The notes: generated by a model from the letters alone, not told the origin. 64,000 nt of DNA from Populus alba (GCF_005239225.2 NC_133295.1:9548001-9612000); one strand, 5' to 3'; counted from the first letter of the stretch, positions 40,374 through 52,909 are shown. Numbers and translations are program-made.

Positions 40374-41800
40374 CTCTAAATCTCTAAACAAAAGAAAGGA
40401 GACGTGAATAAATTATCTTCTGCAAGGCCAAGGCAGCAGTACTAGCTGGTGGCTATAGACAAGTGGTGGGGGGTCGAAAAGTAGAACATGTGCGCGCTTT
40501 TATTCAGACAAGGGGTCGGGTAAGGGTATCGTGCCAGTTGCCACCTCTCTCTCTCTCCCCTCTTTTTTTCTTGTTTTATGACAACATGAAGATAAAAATA
40601 AAAAAAAATGTCGCGTGATTTTATGGTTAATCTGTACGGAATATTTTTGACGATGATGATGTGTCGTTTTATTGTATTAACGTTAGATTTGTAATGATTT
40701 TCAGGCAAGGTTTTTGGTGTATTTAAGGAATCCAACGTTATTTTATTTTATTTTATTTTAGTTTCCTTTTTCTTTTTTTTTTCTTTGATTTGTTTTCCCC
40801 GTCTAGCTTGGAGATGCTAATTAGGAAGTTGTAAGAAATTAATAGTTTTCTTACGCCGAGAAATTGACCGTGAGAATTAGAAATAAATGCCGTTCAATTT
40901 ATCATCAACAATTCAGGAAAAATAAAACCAGAATCCTGACGTCATAATTTGTCTCTTATCCTGGTTTCCTTAAATAAACTTTTCTTATCTTATTAAGATA
41001 GATATTATATAAATAATAAAGGAAATAAAATATATTGTTTTGGGATTTCCTATTTTTCAATTGCTCTGCAAGAATAAGATAGAACTAGTCTACTGACACC
41101 CTTCATAGCGGATGGATCTATTTTTTAAAAAAAAAATAATTACAAAAATCTTTTTGATATTTTTGTTCATTTTTCATTTTCAATTTAAAAAATTATAATT
41201 TATCTCTTAAATTTTAGCAACTTCATTACATTATTATAGGAGTAGAAATAATATCATTATCATTATCATTATCATTATTAATATAAATATATATTTTTTC
41301 TTTTTACCGGGTGCATGTTCACCGACTTCAATGTTGATGTATAATCAAATATTTTATTTTTTTATCTTATATTTTAAAACAGTATATATCTACATCAAAA
41401 AATTATTTTATATGAACAATATTTTTATATAAGCCATATAATTACATCATCAACTTTTTTTAAAATTTAATAGGTTGATAAGCTAACATGATGAAAGGCT
41501 ACCATGACGAGCAATAATAAAAAGCATCTTGTATCCTACCATTACAAGTAATACAAATCTAATTAGAGACGTGTCTAAATAAAAATTCTAATTACAAATC
41601 TATTTAACAATTATACATGGTCAGCAGATAAAAATTACAGTGAATAATAATCTTAATTTATAAAATTGTTGCGGGGCCGGGAGGGTATGTTTAGTTAACA
41701 AAACATGCAAAAATTACCACAACATATGATATATCAAGCTATAAACCAATTAATTTAGGGTTTTTAAAGTTCGGGGTTAGATTTAGGGTTTAAAAATTAT
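40374..41800. other. MYB 5' flank and AT-rich intergenic DNA
   Basis: The first about 200 bp (40374-40560) are GC-richer with an AATAAAAG TATA-like word on the minus strand near 40492-40502 and a GA tract near 40540-40558, consistent with a promoter. The rest is AT-rich with no gene seen. Confidence 0.4.
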
Positions 41801-41807
41801 TTATTTA

Positions 41808-41998
41808 TTATTAAATCAAGTATATGTGTATAATATTTTAACCATTATCCACTAAAAAATCCTGAATTTTGATCGCCTTTTCCTCATAAAAAAAATCAAT
41901 TTTAATTATGCCTAAATGATGGTATTTATTGTTGAATCAAGTATATATTCATAATATTTTAACCATTATCCACTAAAAAATCCTGAATTTTAACCATC
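41808..41998. repeat. Direct duplication, period 121 bp
   Basis: The block with ATCAAGTATAT, TTTTAACCATTATCCACTAA and AAATCCTGAATTTT occurs at 41815-41870 and again at 41936-41991, nearly identical. Confidence 0.85.
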
Positions 41999-42188
41999 AA
42001 TTTTGTGCCTACATATAAATCTAGACATGATAGCTGCTACTACATGTAAAATAAACCATGTCACAGTAATTAATGAAACTTAGAAAACATATAGGCGAAA
42101 ATTCATACCAATTGTATTTTCTATTTTCTTCCACTAGATTTAATCTTAATTTCTTTAAGTTTCACACTCTCTTGACACAAGATGATCT

Positions 42189-42213
42189 TCTTCTTCTTCT
42201 TCTTCTTCTTCTT
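42189..42213. repeat. (CTT)n microsatellite
   Basis: About eight consecutive CTT units. Confidence 0.9.
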
Positions 42214-42319
42214 TTCCATCTCTTATATATTTAATTTCACATATTGTTTTAAGTTCTAATTAAATATCATATATATTTAATATCCTTATTCTTTTTCTTT
42301 TTCTTTTTGTCAACCGTTC

Positions 42320-43760
42320 CCACCCAGTGGTGGGAATGACAATAAAGACCAAATAATAAATCTGGAAGCTTTCTACTTTTCAAAACGCTGCCATTTCCAT
42401 TTTAGACAGGAGCAGAGGAGTATTCTACGGGTCACCGGGAGACCCAAGTTGACGAACGCACATGGAAGTGCCTGGGGAATTTCGAGGAGGAGATGATGTC
42501 CTTGTCCTCTCCAATCCCTTGTAATATCTCATTTCTTAAATCAGATGAATCTGGTCAACCTAATGTTGTCTGGCCCACTTAACTTTACAAGAATACCTAA
42601 CAAAAGTTTCATTGCCCATTTACTATTCAACCGTATCTTATCTTGATAAGATCCATATCCAAAAAACAATGCATGAATTCAGTTCTTAATTAGCCAGATT
42701 TCCCATGTAAGACAAGATGCCAGCCCTACCTTTTCTTCAAGAGTTTCTTGCCAAATCAAGTTGAAGGTGATACTGGTAAAGCTACACATGATGGGCTTCT
42801 TTCTTCCAGGTGAAAGAGGGAGAAGATAGATGGGGTCTGTGGTGGACCATGAGGCATCGCATATTCGCTTTCATCAATCCATTTTTAATTTACTGTTAGG
42901 ATGGGGTTTCTCCTTTGTATGAACACCTCCCATGGTGGGCCGTGTCGGTAAGCTACGATGACGTTTTGTGGCGTTCCACTATCACTTCTGTGTGTCCATC
43001 CCTCAGCCGTCTTGACTTCAACGGCCACCTGCATTTACATTCCGAGTTCTTGGCTCTCTTGTGCTCCGGCACCGATGAGCCGAGGGTCCTCTTCAATCTA
43101 AAGAATCTCGGGTTTCACACGGTCATTTCATTTATCATCATAAGCCCACCTAAACATGAAGTTAGATGAGTTTGCAAGGAAGAATTATACTACTCTCATC
43201 ACCAATTAGCAGGATAACCTTGTTCTGTAACTCATCACAGGGGAAGGGCTGCTAAGATTTTAGCTTTGCATGCACCGTAATCTTACTATCTGTAGCCTAT
43301 TGCTTACATAGAGGGTATGTACGACTGACTATATATCATCTTGTACAGTGCAAAAATTAAAAACTTGGAGGTCAGAGATGAAGACAAATCACGCACTGGT
43401 AAACCGCTGCAGAGAGTCTTTAAAACAGGACCTTTTTTTGGTGTTCTTTTTGCATTATGAGCAGTCAACCTAGCTAGAATTAGTTCTGTCTTCCTCGGTG
43501 GATGAATCAAGCTGAATCTTTGTCCTAAAAGTGTTTCCTTAGTGTCAAAGCAAATTTAAAGGAGCCATCATGTTAATGCATGTGAAAAAGTTCGTTGCAA
43601 TCAGGGAACGAAAGGTCAGCACACATTTTTGGTTCACTGCCCAAATCAAAGACCATCCCTGAAATGCATGCAGTAGTTTTATTATAGAGGACGGACTTGA
43701 AAAGTAAATGTGAGTCCTTGCACCCTATCTTTGTCGGGGGCTTTCAATTTGCATGTGTTC
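42320..43760. other. GC-richer non-repetitive island, function unknown
   Basis: This stretch is clearly less AT-rich than its surroundings. It includes an 84-codon open frame (42918-43169) that is not recognised as a known protein and has no supporting partner exons. The palindrome ATCTTATC-TT-GATAAGAT at 42635-42652 is a paired I-box/GATA-type motif. The island could be a non-coding transcript, a regulatory region or a decayed gene. None of these can be shown from sequence alone. Confidence 0.35.
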
Positions 43761-43880
43761 TTTTAAATGCTTTAAAATATATTTTTTCAGATTTGTTTTA
43801 ATATTAACATCTTAAAATCATTAAAAACACACAAAAAATATTAATTTAATATTTTTTTCAAGCTAAAAACAGAAATAAAA
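43755..43880. mobile_element. Copy 2 of the AT-rich MITE-like dispersed repeat
   Basis: It contains ATTAACATCTTAAAATCATT and ACACACAAAAAATATTAATT in the same order as the copies at 57.7 and 57.9 kb. Confidence 0.45.
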
Positions 43881-44031
43881 GTTGTGTAACATCAAAAAAA
43901 TACAACTAAAAACTTAATCCTAAGAAAAAAAATAATAACCTCGCAAAATGGTGATGTCTAATTTTCTGATCTCTAAGTTTATTACGTTCCAGCTGGAGAT
44001 GTCAACTAAAAAAGATTAAAAAAAATAAAAT

Positions 44032-44086
<55 letters not shown>

Positions 44087-46165
44087 GCAAACATAAATTT
44101 GCAAGAAAGTTGTAAATTGTATAAAATTAAAGATTGTGCATACAAGGTTAACCATCTTTTTTAATAGCTAGATGGCCTATTAATAATAATGTAATGTTAG
44201 AGTTTCATGAAAACACATAAATCTAATCTTATATAGATTATTTGCATCATATTAAAGATTACATGATGGATCCTATTACAAACTGAACTATAATTTAATG
44301 TGTCTCCTTACTAGTAATTGTATAAGTTCTAAGTTGATTTGTACATTTCTGTTTATTCTATCAATGACTCATACTTTGATTATTATGTTAAGAACTCATA
44401 CTTTGAATAAGATTGAATATTTTGGTTGTTTATATGGATTTTTATTGTTGTGATCAATTTCTTATCTTTCTTGATTGACATGAACTCTTTCTAGACACGA
44501 TCAATATTACTATTATCAATCGATTTTAGCCTTCTTTTACTTATCTAGTTGTGAACAACTAGTGTTCTTATATAGTCAACATGTGGATGTTTATTTGTTA
44601 TATAAACAATGTCCTCCATATATATTTATTTATTTATATTTGATTAATAAATTTAATGTCTCATTAATGAATTTAGAGTAAAAATAAAATTTATTAGAGT
44701 AAAGATAAAGTCCAAGGGATAAAAATACTCTACAAAGAAAAAATTATAAAGTTATTATAATTATGAGATTTCTATTACATCAAATCATTGTTTCTAAATA
44801 TTCTTGATCGATTCTCTATTAAGATTGAATATTAATTAGAGCCATTGAAATTGTTATATATTATGTTCCTTTTTTTCCATGAAATGAAACAATTGTTCAC
44901 ATAAGTTAAGGTATAATGCATACCAAGAATTAATATGTAAATGCTTGTTAGATAACATATATACTGAACTAACCCATATGAGGATTCTATATGGAGAGAT
45001 TATTTGTATCTATAAAAAGGCTCACGTGATAGTATTGATTGTGAAATTCTTATGCAAGGTAGAATGAGATTTGAAAAGAGTTTCAAATCTTATTTATAAA
45101 ATCAATGACTATGGTATTGAGAACAAACATGATTTAACAAAGTAGATACACTTCATGATATAATATCTAAATTGAAACATTCATGATGAAAAGATAATAA
45201 TTACACTGAGATACTACGCACTAAAAGTTTAAGTCAAAACACATTTGTATTTAGAAAATCATGACATGTTGTTAGACGATGTACTTAATCTTCAAATATA
45301 GATCAATCAATTATTGAATTGATAGTAAATTAAAACATTTAGTTTATTTAATCCTATTTTATTTAGGATTAGAATTTATATTTGGGCTAGCTTATTAGAA
45401 ACTTAATAGGCCACACACATTAAAAACTATTGGATAGAAATTAAATCGAGATAATTAATCAAGTGTGATTTAATTATAAATAAAATTTATAAATTGAGGA
45501 CTGAAATGTAATTAATATAGGGGATTATGCCTTTAAACCTAGAAAAATCAAGAAGAGACTTGATTGTATAAATTTTCAAAACTATCATGAAATAATATAT
45601 GTGATACTATTCAAGGACAAATTAATAGTTTGCTAGGTTATTAGGTTTTTCATATAAATAGAATGATATGTCTTATATTTCTTGTATGAGTTGTACAGAT
45701 ATTATAGAACATATGATATATAGACCATTTGAAAAAAAAAAAAAAAAAAAAAACTAGCACTCAAAGGCATAGAGATCCTTATTTTGTGAAAAGATTTCTC
45801 ACTAGTGGTTTGTTTGAATTGTTTTTAGAGTCCAAACACTTGAACGACTTGTGGTTTAGAATAACTCAATCTTAAAAAAATTAATCAAACCTCAGAAATA
45901 AAATTTGATCTTCAGGTAATCTTTACTTAAACCCTAAATGACCATAGATTATCTAACGGGATCCTTTAGACTCCTGAAAACATTTAAAATTAGCATTTTT
46001 GTTGCATTTATATGTTCCTCAAGAACTAGGTTATGTCCAATCTATATCCACCTAAGTTTCGAACAATGTTTTTTTTTTTTTATTTTACACTCCTAGTCAT
46101 ATAGTGTTCATGTTTATAATCCTAGAAAGCTTGTAAATCTTTTCCATATCTCCTCATGTTAGAAT
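43881..46165. other. AT-rich intergenic DNA, no gene seen
   Basis: It contains a TA microsatellite (44037-44081) and a poly-A run (about 45733-45753). Sequence from about 44.1 to 45.9 kb has a fairly uniform composition and may be the body of a decayed element, but no coding or LTR motif was recognised. Confidence 0.4.
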
Positions 46166-46173
46166 GTCTACGT

Positions 46174-46332
46174 CCAGGGGCAGAGAGGGGGGCTGGCAGG
46201 GGCCGGGGCCCCTGCAAGGAATTTTTTTTTTCTTCTAGTTCCTCCTTTCATAATATTAATATATTTAGCCTAAATAATAAATAATTAATATTTTGGTCCC
46301 TTTTACTTTTTTTTTTTCTGGTTCCGCCCCTT
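46174..46332. mobile_element. hAT-like MITE with 7-bp target-site duplication
   Basis: The ends CCAGGGGCAGAG (left) and AAGGGGCGGAAC (right, reversed) form short imperfect inverted repeats. TCTACGT directly flanks both sides (46167-46173 and 46333-46339). A 7-8 bp duplication and the GGGGCGGA(G/A)CC terminus fit plant hAT-type MITEs. The 159-bp interior starts with a G/C-rich block and then turns AT-rich. It has no coding potential. Confidence 0.7.
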
Positions 46333-46479
46333 TCTACGTTAATTGACTGTTTTGTATATAGAATTTATAATTTGTATATTGAGATCATAAAAAAAATTTA
46401 AGTAGGTAATGAATAATATAAACTTCAAGTTGATTTATATGAATATCATAATGTATTTAATGTTAAAGATTATCATCTT

Positions 46480-47110
46480 TGAACCGCCACCACCACCTCG
46501 AGCAAGGCTAAATTGTGAGGCAAGACATTGTTCTTCACATAAAATTTCACCCAAGAAAACTTCCAAAAATGGAACAAGTTGGTGACTGATTAACTTATCT
46601 CGTGAACTTTCAAACTCGGGTCGAAGCTGTATCAAGAATTGATCCTGCTAGCTCTCAAAGGGAACCACATGTAGTGCTATTAAAGCTTCTCTAGAAACCT
46701 GAGAATACACTAACCTAAAATAATCATTCCATAAATTAATAAAACCATAATAAAATTGATCAATATAGATATTCCTCTAGCAATTGTTTTTTATGTCTAA
46801 TTCCAATTGAAACTTTTGGGTAGAATTATCTTAATAATAAATTTGCCAAACAGAATCCCACATAGTTGTAACAATAGTGAATTCATAGAGATTGTTAATC
46901 ATATAAGGTTCAACATAACTGATGAGTTAGGAAACAATTTTGGCATTTTTATCTTCCCATGAACTAAGTTCCTGGGGATCAGTAGGAGCCATAGAAAACC
47001 CATCCAAATGACCTTATAACTCATTCCCTTTCACAAACATCCAAAACTAGAATCCTCAACTAGCACAATTCTTGCCAGTAAGGCATATAGTAGAATTTTC
47101 TCTTGATATA
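46480..47110 (-). pseudogene. Ty1/copia retrotransposon gag pseudogene
   Basis: Read on the minus strand from about 47050: MFVKGNEL, a stop, GHLDGFSMAPTDPQELSSWE, then NLYEFTIVTTMWDSVWQIYY, DNSTQKFQLELDIKNN, IYIDQFYYGFINLWNDYF, and finally DQFLIQLRPEFESSRDKLIS and VFLGEILCEEQCLASQFSLA. This is the ordered gag domain of plant copia elements (family wording: WD-L, DNSARRFQLE, QDFYSGFLNLW, FLMKLRPEFE, CLGELLREEQRL). Several in-frame stops and frame slips show it is dead. A primer-binding-site-like sequence lies just upstream (47350-47361), so the start of the element is near 47.4 kb. Confidence 0.85.
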
Positions 47111-47349
47111 ACAACCAAAAAAAAAATGATTGTACAAGAAAAAATCATCACACAACTAAGAAGCCAAGATAGAGCCGAGAACTTTATAACTAGAAATTGA
47201 ACCTCGAAACCAAAAAACCAGTTCTTTCAATACCTAAAAGAATATTGAAGATCTATTTTCTACCACTACCTACAAAAAAGTACCACAAACAATAACAAGA
47301 AACCAAAAAGTTCAACCAAGTTAAGAGAATACTATGAAGAGAATTCAAG

Positions 47350-47361
47350 GCTTTAATACCA
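47350..47361 (-). other. Primer-binding-site-like sequence of the copia remnant
   Basis: On the minus strand it reads TGGTATTAAAGC, matching 10 of 12 bases of the initiator-tRNA-Met primer site TGGTATCAGAGC of copia elements. It is placed upstream of the gag remnant, as expected. The adjacent sequence at about 47362-47560 would then be a decayed 5' LTR. Confidence 0.6.
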
Positions 47362-47668
47362 TATCAATAAGGGTTTTGGTTTGAATGCATCTCTTTACAA
47401 GAGTTACCTTCTTTATATATTGAAAATGTGGCATATCACATGGTAAAAAATAATCCATTACATAGTACTATACAAGGTAAGAGTAAAGCTATCAATTATG
47501 TTCCTATATACTAAATAAGGTATTACATATCAAGTCATTAATTCTGCTCCCAACTATGGCTTTGATGAAGAATTTAAAGTTGAATCCTGGTTATTATGGA
47601 CCTCATTTGATGTTGCAAAGAATTGAGAAGCTTGTTTATAAGCTAGAGTTGCTTAATGTCTGTTAGGC

Positions 47669-47937
47669 AGAGCTGGCTTAAACTAAGAGCCACTTGGGCA
47701 ATGATCCAAACCCCCACTTAATAAAATAGCTTAATAATAAATAAGGTATATTTGCAATTATACTTTATGAAATGAAGATTGTCCATACTTAACAAAAATC
47801 CTCAGGTACAAAATGAAGATTACTTAAGGCCCTACTTGTCAAACATACATAAAAAAATAATAAGATATTTTATAAATATTTTAAAAAGCCATATTTATAG
47901 TTTTGTCCAAGGTCCCATTAACCTTAAACCAGTTATG
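47669..47937. mobile_element. MITE-like element with about 30-bp imperfect terminal inverted repeats
   Basis: The left end CAGAGCTGGCTTAAACTAAG...CCACTTGGGCAA and the right end, reversed, CATAACTGGTTTAAGGTTAA...ACCTTGGACAAA align over about 30 bp. The interior is AT-rich and non-coding. Exact ends and target duplication were not determined. Confidence 0.5.
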
Positions 47938-49389
47938 TTGTCATGTACATCTAATGTTTCTTGTTTCTTAAGATAATATTGTTACTATCACCCTGCTAGC
48001 ATTGAATGATGATGGTTAATTAAAGATACATCCAAAAATGAAGCGATTTTCAATCATGAGAAAATGAAAAAAGGTAATGTTGTTGTGGTCACCGGCTAGG
48101 GTAGTAAACTAGTTTATCCAAGGATGATGCAACTTAGGAATAATTGCACAAACAAGAGGAGTAATTTTCAGATTTCAACATGTATCCTTAGGAGGGAGGT
48201 ATGTCAAAAGGGTAATTAATAGAATCTTTAGTTTTAGTTTTATGAAGTCTTTGGTTAAAAAGTCATGTTTTGATCAATTATTTGCATATGAATGGATTGT
48301 AAATAAACAGTTATAATTGTTGACAATTAGTTGTTCGACAACTCCATTTTATTTGTAGAAACTTAAAAAAAATGTTAGATATGATGTAAACGAAGAGGTA
48401 AATTCATTGAAGAAATAATAAAAGTCATCTTAGTGTTACAACTAACAACTCTCTCTCTCTCTCTCTCTATTTCTCTTTTTCTTCCGTTTTTCTTTCTTCA
48501 TTGCCACGAGTTATGCAATTAACATCTCTATTAGAAAAGTAAAAATATATGTTGCGATTCTAGGGATTTTTCATGAATACCAATTAAGTATTACTCTAAA
48601 ATTCGTGAGTTTTTTACTATGCAAGGCTCTATTGTTCATCCTTTTATACATTATTGTGGATGAGCTATGCAAAATTTTATATTTTTCAACTTGGTTCTTA
48701 AACATTTTTTTGGTGATTTAGTCCTAATTGAAGACTAATTGATTTTGATTTCTTATGAAAAAATAGGATTGAAAAAAGAGGGACCAAAATGAAAAAAAAA
48801 AGATCAAACATGGTTGGCATGCCATAAGTTTCACAAAAGATGCACTTTGGTACTTAAACATTAAAAATCACACAAATTATATAATTTTAGTACCTCAATA
48901 TTTTTTCAATTCAATTTTGGTACACAAGTTTATTTTAATTATTTTATAGTTCCTAATTAAGAGAGGAGAGAGAGAAGTTGCTGGATTCCAGTGGTAGAGA
49001 GAGAAAAGTTTGGTTGACATCGATTTAGGCTACCAAAACAGATAATATTTATGTCAAATGGTTCTATTTGATGAGGGGAATTTATATTAGATGTTTTTTC
49101 ACCTTTAAAGTTCATGAAAAAAACATATTTAAGCTCGAGTTGATTTTGGTTTTTAAGGCGGTTTTTTGGGTTTTTGAGGTCTTTGATAGATTTATCAAGA
49201 TTCTTACGGTGTTTTGGGTCAAAATAGGTTGAAAATAGATTTTTAGGTTAAAGAAACATAAATCCTGATTTTTCAACCACCATAATGGCTGAAATTTGGA
49301 CAAATTAGACAGCAAGTCATTTCATTTTTTTTCAAAAGAATTTGGGGCAAACAACATGCAAACAAAAAAACTTAAGGGCCCAATCACAT
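47938..49389. other. Intergenic DNA with repeat wording, no gene seen
   Basis: It includes a CT microsatellite (48451-48469). A stretch at 48670-48960 contains recurring TTTAGTCC/TTTGGTAC wording, a common plant LTR-related repeat style also seen near 54.2-54.6 kb. Confidence 0.4.
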
Positions 49390-49631
49390 CTTTCCCCCTT
49401 TTATTTTATTCGATTAATTTAATTTGTATCTCTATTTTTGTTATCATTTGCTTAAATAAAAAGATTATTTTAATAAAAAAATCTAGCAAACATAACCGAA
49501 TAAATATTTTATTTTTTTATATTAAATATCTTGATCTATATTTATCTCTTAATTTTTTAAGTTTTATTTTTAGGTATCGTTAATGACTTTTTATTCATTT
49601 ATTCATATATATAGTTCTTGATTTATTTGAT

Positions 49632-49672
<41 letters not shown>

Positions 49673-49790
49673 TGAACTTAGCTTTTTTAAACTATAAAAA
49701 TTTGTTGAAAAAACTTGTATATATAGCTTTTTATAAGAAGTAAAAATATCTTATCCATAGTATAACACAGATCACATAACTAGTTTGATA
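49390..49790 (+). repeat. Diverged dispersed repeat, copy A
   Basis: It starts CTTTTATTTTATTC and runs through ATTTTAATAAA, GATCTATATTTATCTCTTAA, TAGTTCTTGATTTATTTGAT and GAAAAAACTTGTATATATA to CATAACTAGT. The same order occurs, at roughly 70 percent identity by eye, at 52910-53295. A TA microsatellite has expanded inside copy A. Confidence 0.6.
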
Positions 49791-49959
49791 TATTTTCCAT
49801 TATATAAAAGATAAATATTACCAAATTGCATGAAATTGGAGTATTTCAGGAGTATTTCAGCATTCCCTTTCAGCACAAGAGACAAATTGTCATTCATTAA
49901 AGTGAGAAAATGCTTTTGAAGTTATCAAAAAACACTGTGATTTCATTTTGAAATGACTT

Positions 49960-50105
49960 TTATTTAACTTTTAAATTTTTATTTAAAATTATTTTTTATT
50001 TTTATTATTTTATATTGTTTTAATATTCTGATGTCAACAATAATTTTAAAAAATAAAAAATATATTATTTTAATATATTTTTAGATAAAAATACTTTAAA
50101 AACCA
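49960..50105. mobile_element. Copy 3 of the AT-rich MITE-like dispersed repeat
   Basis: It contains GATGTCAACAATAATTTTAA and AAATATATTATTTTAATATA, in inverted orientation relative to the 57.7 kb copy. Confidence 0.5.
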
Positions 50106-50400
50106 ATAAGTACTATATTTTTAAATTCCCTTTACATGTGGAAAGATGTCACAAGAAAACATACGACAAACAATCAAATCATGTGTTGTTATAAGCTAAA
50201 AAAATCATGAAACACTAGCAGAACCTACAGTTTTACCTTTTTTTTTTTTTTTTCAAATAATGGATCTGTAAAATCTCTTATTTTTTTACGAGTGAAGATC
50301 TTATTTACAGCTACAAAACCACAGTCCTTTTCACCATCCGAGCTCTCCCCACTCTCGAACCAACAAGCCTCAGGTCCCACTCCTTAATACCACACCAATG

Positions 50401-50522
50401 CAGTTGCTGGTAGATATTGACCTCAGAAGACAGTATATGCCGATTTTCACGTGTGGACACGCAGCCGCTGGTGGATGCCGGCCTCTGCAGACAGTACATG
50501 TCCGTTTTCACGTGTGGACACG
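50401..50522. repeat. Two-copy tandem repeat, 61-bp unit, with ACGTG-type elements
   Basis: 50401-50461 and 50462-50522 are adjacent copies, each running from CAG(T/C)(T/C)GCTGGT(A/G)GAT to TTTTCACGTGTGGACACG, about 80 percent identical. Each has a CACGTG G-box/ABRE-like core within a larger partial palindrome. It lies in a GC-richer island. Confidence 0.85.
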
Positions 50523-50744
50523 TCGGGAAACCAAAAGCAAATCAAGGGTCCTGGGATTACATGGATGGTGTTCATATTGAAATAATATTTTTATTTTTAT
50601 TTTTTATGTTAGCAACTCAAGGAATATTAAAAAAGAATTTTTTTCATAAAGAAGAAAATTTTAAAAGGTACAGTCCAAATCAAGGGAAAGAGGGGGACGA
50701 AGATTTTCCAAGCCCTGAAAACTCATCAACTTAAATTGTTCTTG

Positions 50745-51065
50745 TCATGAGTTCAGTTCTTGTTCCGGAATTGGCCTTGTTGTGGTCACTACTCTCATCG
50801 GAATCTGATGTTCATCCTTTGCAGTCCCATCGGAAAATGATTCTGTGCCTGACATGATGCTCTTGAGCTGGGAACACTGGCAGGTAAATCGACCTGTGTT
50901 CCGTCCAGGGAAAGAAGATGATGATGGCACAAAATCTTGCATAAACGAATATACAGCCTTCCCAATCGGAAAATCTCGAGCAACTGAGCTTTTCTCCAAC
51001 ATTCCCTCCCTGTCTGGCTCGTATGAAAAGAAAAACATCATACGGCAAAGCTTCAAACAATTCAA
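50745..51065 (-). pseudogene. Possible gene fragment of unknown function (106-codon open frame)
   Basis: This open frame is in a GC-richer island (50.3-51.8 kb) surrounded by transposon debris. It begins MNCLKLCRMMFFFSYEPDRE and contains EKSSVARDFPIGKAVYSF and CQCSQLKSIMSG. No family is recognised. Other frames over the same interval are also open, which lowers confidence that it is coding. On the minus strand upstream (51230-51330) another short open end, FMANLNSRIMPAGSLHVVVI, follows a possible splice acceptor, so the island may hold pieces of one or more genes. Treat it as a fragment or non-coding transcript until tested. Confidence 0.25.
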
Positions 51066-52909
51066 TTGACAGGTCTATAAATTATTTGATATTCAAGTCC
51101 AAAAAATATGGTATAGACCAAAAAAGCTTCATCCAAACCAGAAAATCAAACCCAAGTAACAGAGCAAAGAGTAATCTATAGTATATTTGTACAGCTGTGA
51201 CTTGGCAACTATAGTATCATCATCTCACTGATTGTTAATACCTATGACGACGACATGCAGGCTTCCTGCTGGCATAATTCGACTGTTAAGGTTCGCCATG
51301 AACGCATTCACTGGACTGATCTCAGATTGATCTCTCTAGAATCCAAAATAGATGGGGAATACAGATGTCCAAATGAGTCGAGTAACATTCAGAAGAAAAA
51401 GGATTATTCAAGATCTTTTTGTCCTAGCAATGAGGCCCATTGGATCTGCACAAACACAAGATGGTTGACCTCAAACAACAATAGAAAAGCCAAGCATAGC
51501 ACTTAAACTAGGAGAGATCAGTATAAAAGGTAGCCATAAAAACTATGTACTAAACCAGATGGGAGAGGCAATGAGACAAACTGGGTTGGTTAGTTTAAAA
51601 CATCTTCAAGTAGAGGCACGAGCTGGTTACAGGTCATATTGCTGAGATGCTGACTGTAAGTGATTAGAAATCAGTTGAGCTAAAAGCAATTTTCAGTGCA
51701 CCAGTCAGCTTCTCTCTCCCTCTGTTGGTATCTCGTAAGAAAGAAAGGGAATTGTACTGAGGTCCTGAGGAGAAAAGGGCTTACACCACAACAACTCTTA
51801 TGCAGCAGGAGTCCTGTTCACTCAAACAAAACAACAGAAAAATATTAGAAAGGTAAAAGATAAATTGAACACAAAATTGTCATTAACAATTTCATATAAA
51901 TGAATATTAAGTGCCAAAAAAACTTAATAAACATAAAATTGATACTGACAATTTAATACAAATGAATATTCAATGGCATATACTTTGAAATCTTATAAAA
52001 AAAAAATTAGACAATATTAACATCAATTACAAGTCCATTAAAAACCTATTAGAAAATAATAAAAAAAAAACTCAAAAAAACGATATAGGTTTTTTTCGGG
52101 TTTTGACATAAAAAATCAAACCGAACCGAACCAAAACCAGATAGTTGGATTCAGTTTTGGTTTGGTTTTGGTTTATTTATTATTATTTTTAAAAAAAATT
52201 TGGTTTGGTTGTTTTTATATTTAAAAATCAAACCAAATAAAAAATGATTATCTCTCATTTTCAAGCTACCATAGTGGTGGTAAAATCTAAGCTTGCAGAG
52301 AATATGTCGTCTGTCTTAGCAATGATGTGTTGTTTGTTTATTTTTCTTTTTTAAAAAAAGAGGCAAACGACTTTTAAAAATAAAATATAATAAAACCTAA
52401 GCTCACGAGCCTGGACTTGAAGGCTCACTTACATGTTTGGATTCTTCATTACAGTAGGTCAGGCACCTTGGGCCATAAGCCTACAAGCTTGCCCTCCCCC
52501 TCCCCCAAAAAAAACACACACACACACAAGAAAAAAAGACTACTGAATTCAATCAACTCCATGGTGGACATAGCTTTAACAAGTTAAGTCATAACATCTA
52601 AATTATCATTATTTTTTTAATATCTGTTTTTTAATTGATATTTTTTTATATATTTTTTTTTTAAAATAATTTGTAAATATATGTTTCAATTAATATCTTT
52701 TTTTTGTGATTTTTCTTCTTATTTAACTTTTTTTTTTTTTATAAAGATTTGTTTTAGTGGTGCAGTGTATTTAATTTTTAAAAAGATTATTCTGATTCAT
52801 CTATATTTTGTTTTGACTATTTTTATAGATAAATTTTATTTTTGAAAATTAAAAATATTTACTTTCAAATAATATTTCTAATATGTGCGGTTTTGCATAA
52901 TATTTTTTA
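51066..52909. other. Rest of the GC-richer island, then repeats; no definite gene
   Basis: 51.2-51.85 kb continues the island with no certain gene. A 62-bp imperfect tandem duplication spans about 51868-51990 (AACA(C/T)AAAATTG repeats). AACCGAACC/GGTTTGGTT wording at 52110-52230 can fold back on itself. The remainder is AT-rich. Confidence 0.4.

Noticed and set aside
50845..51069. Plus-strand 74-codon frame in the GC-richer island
   Set aside because: It competes with minus-strand frames over the same bases, with no recognised domain, so it is not listed as a gene.
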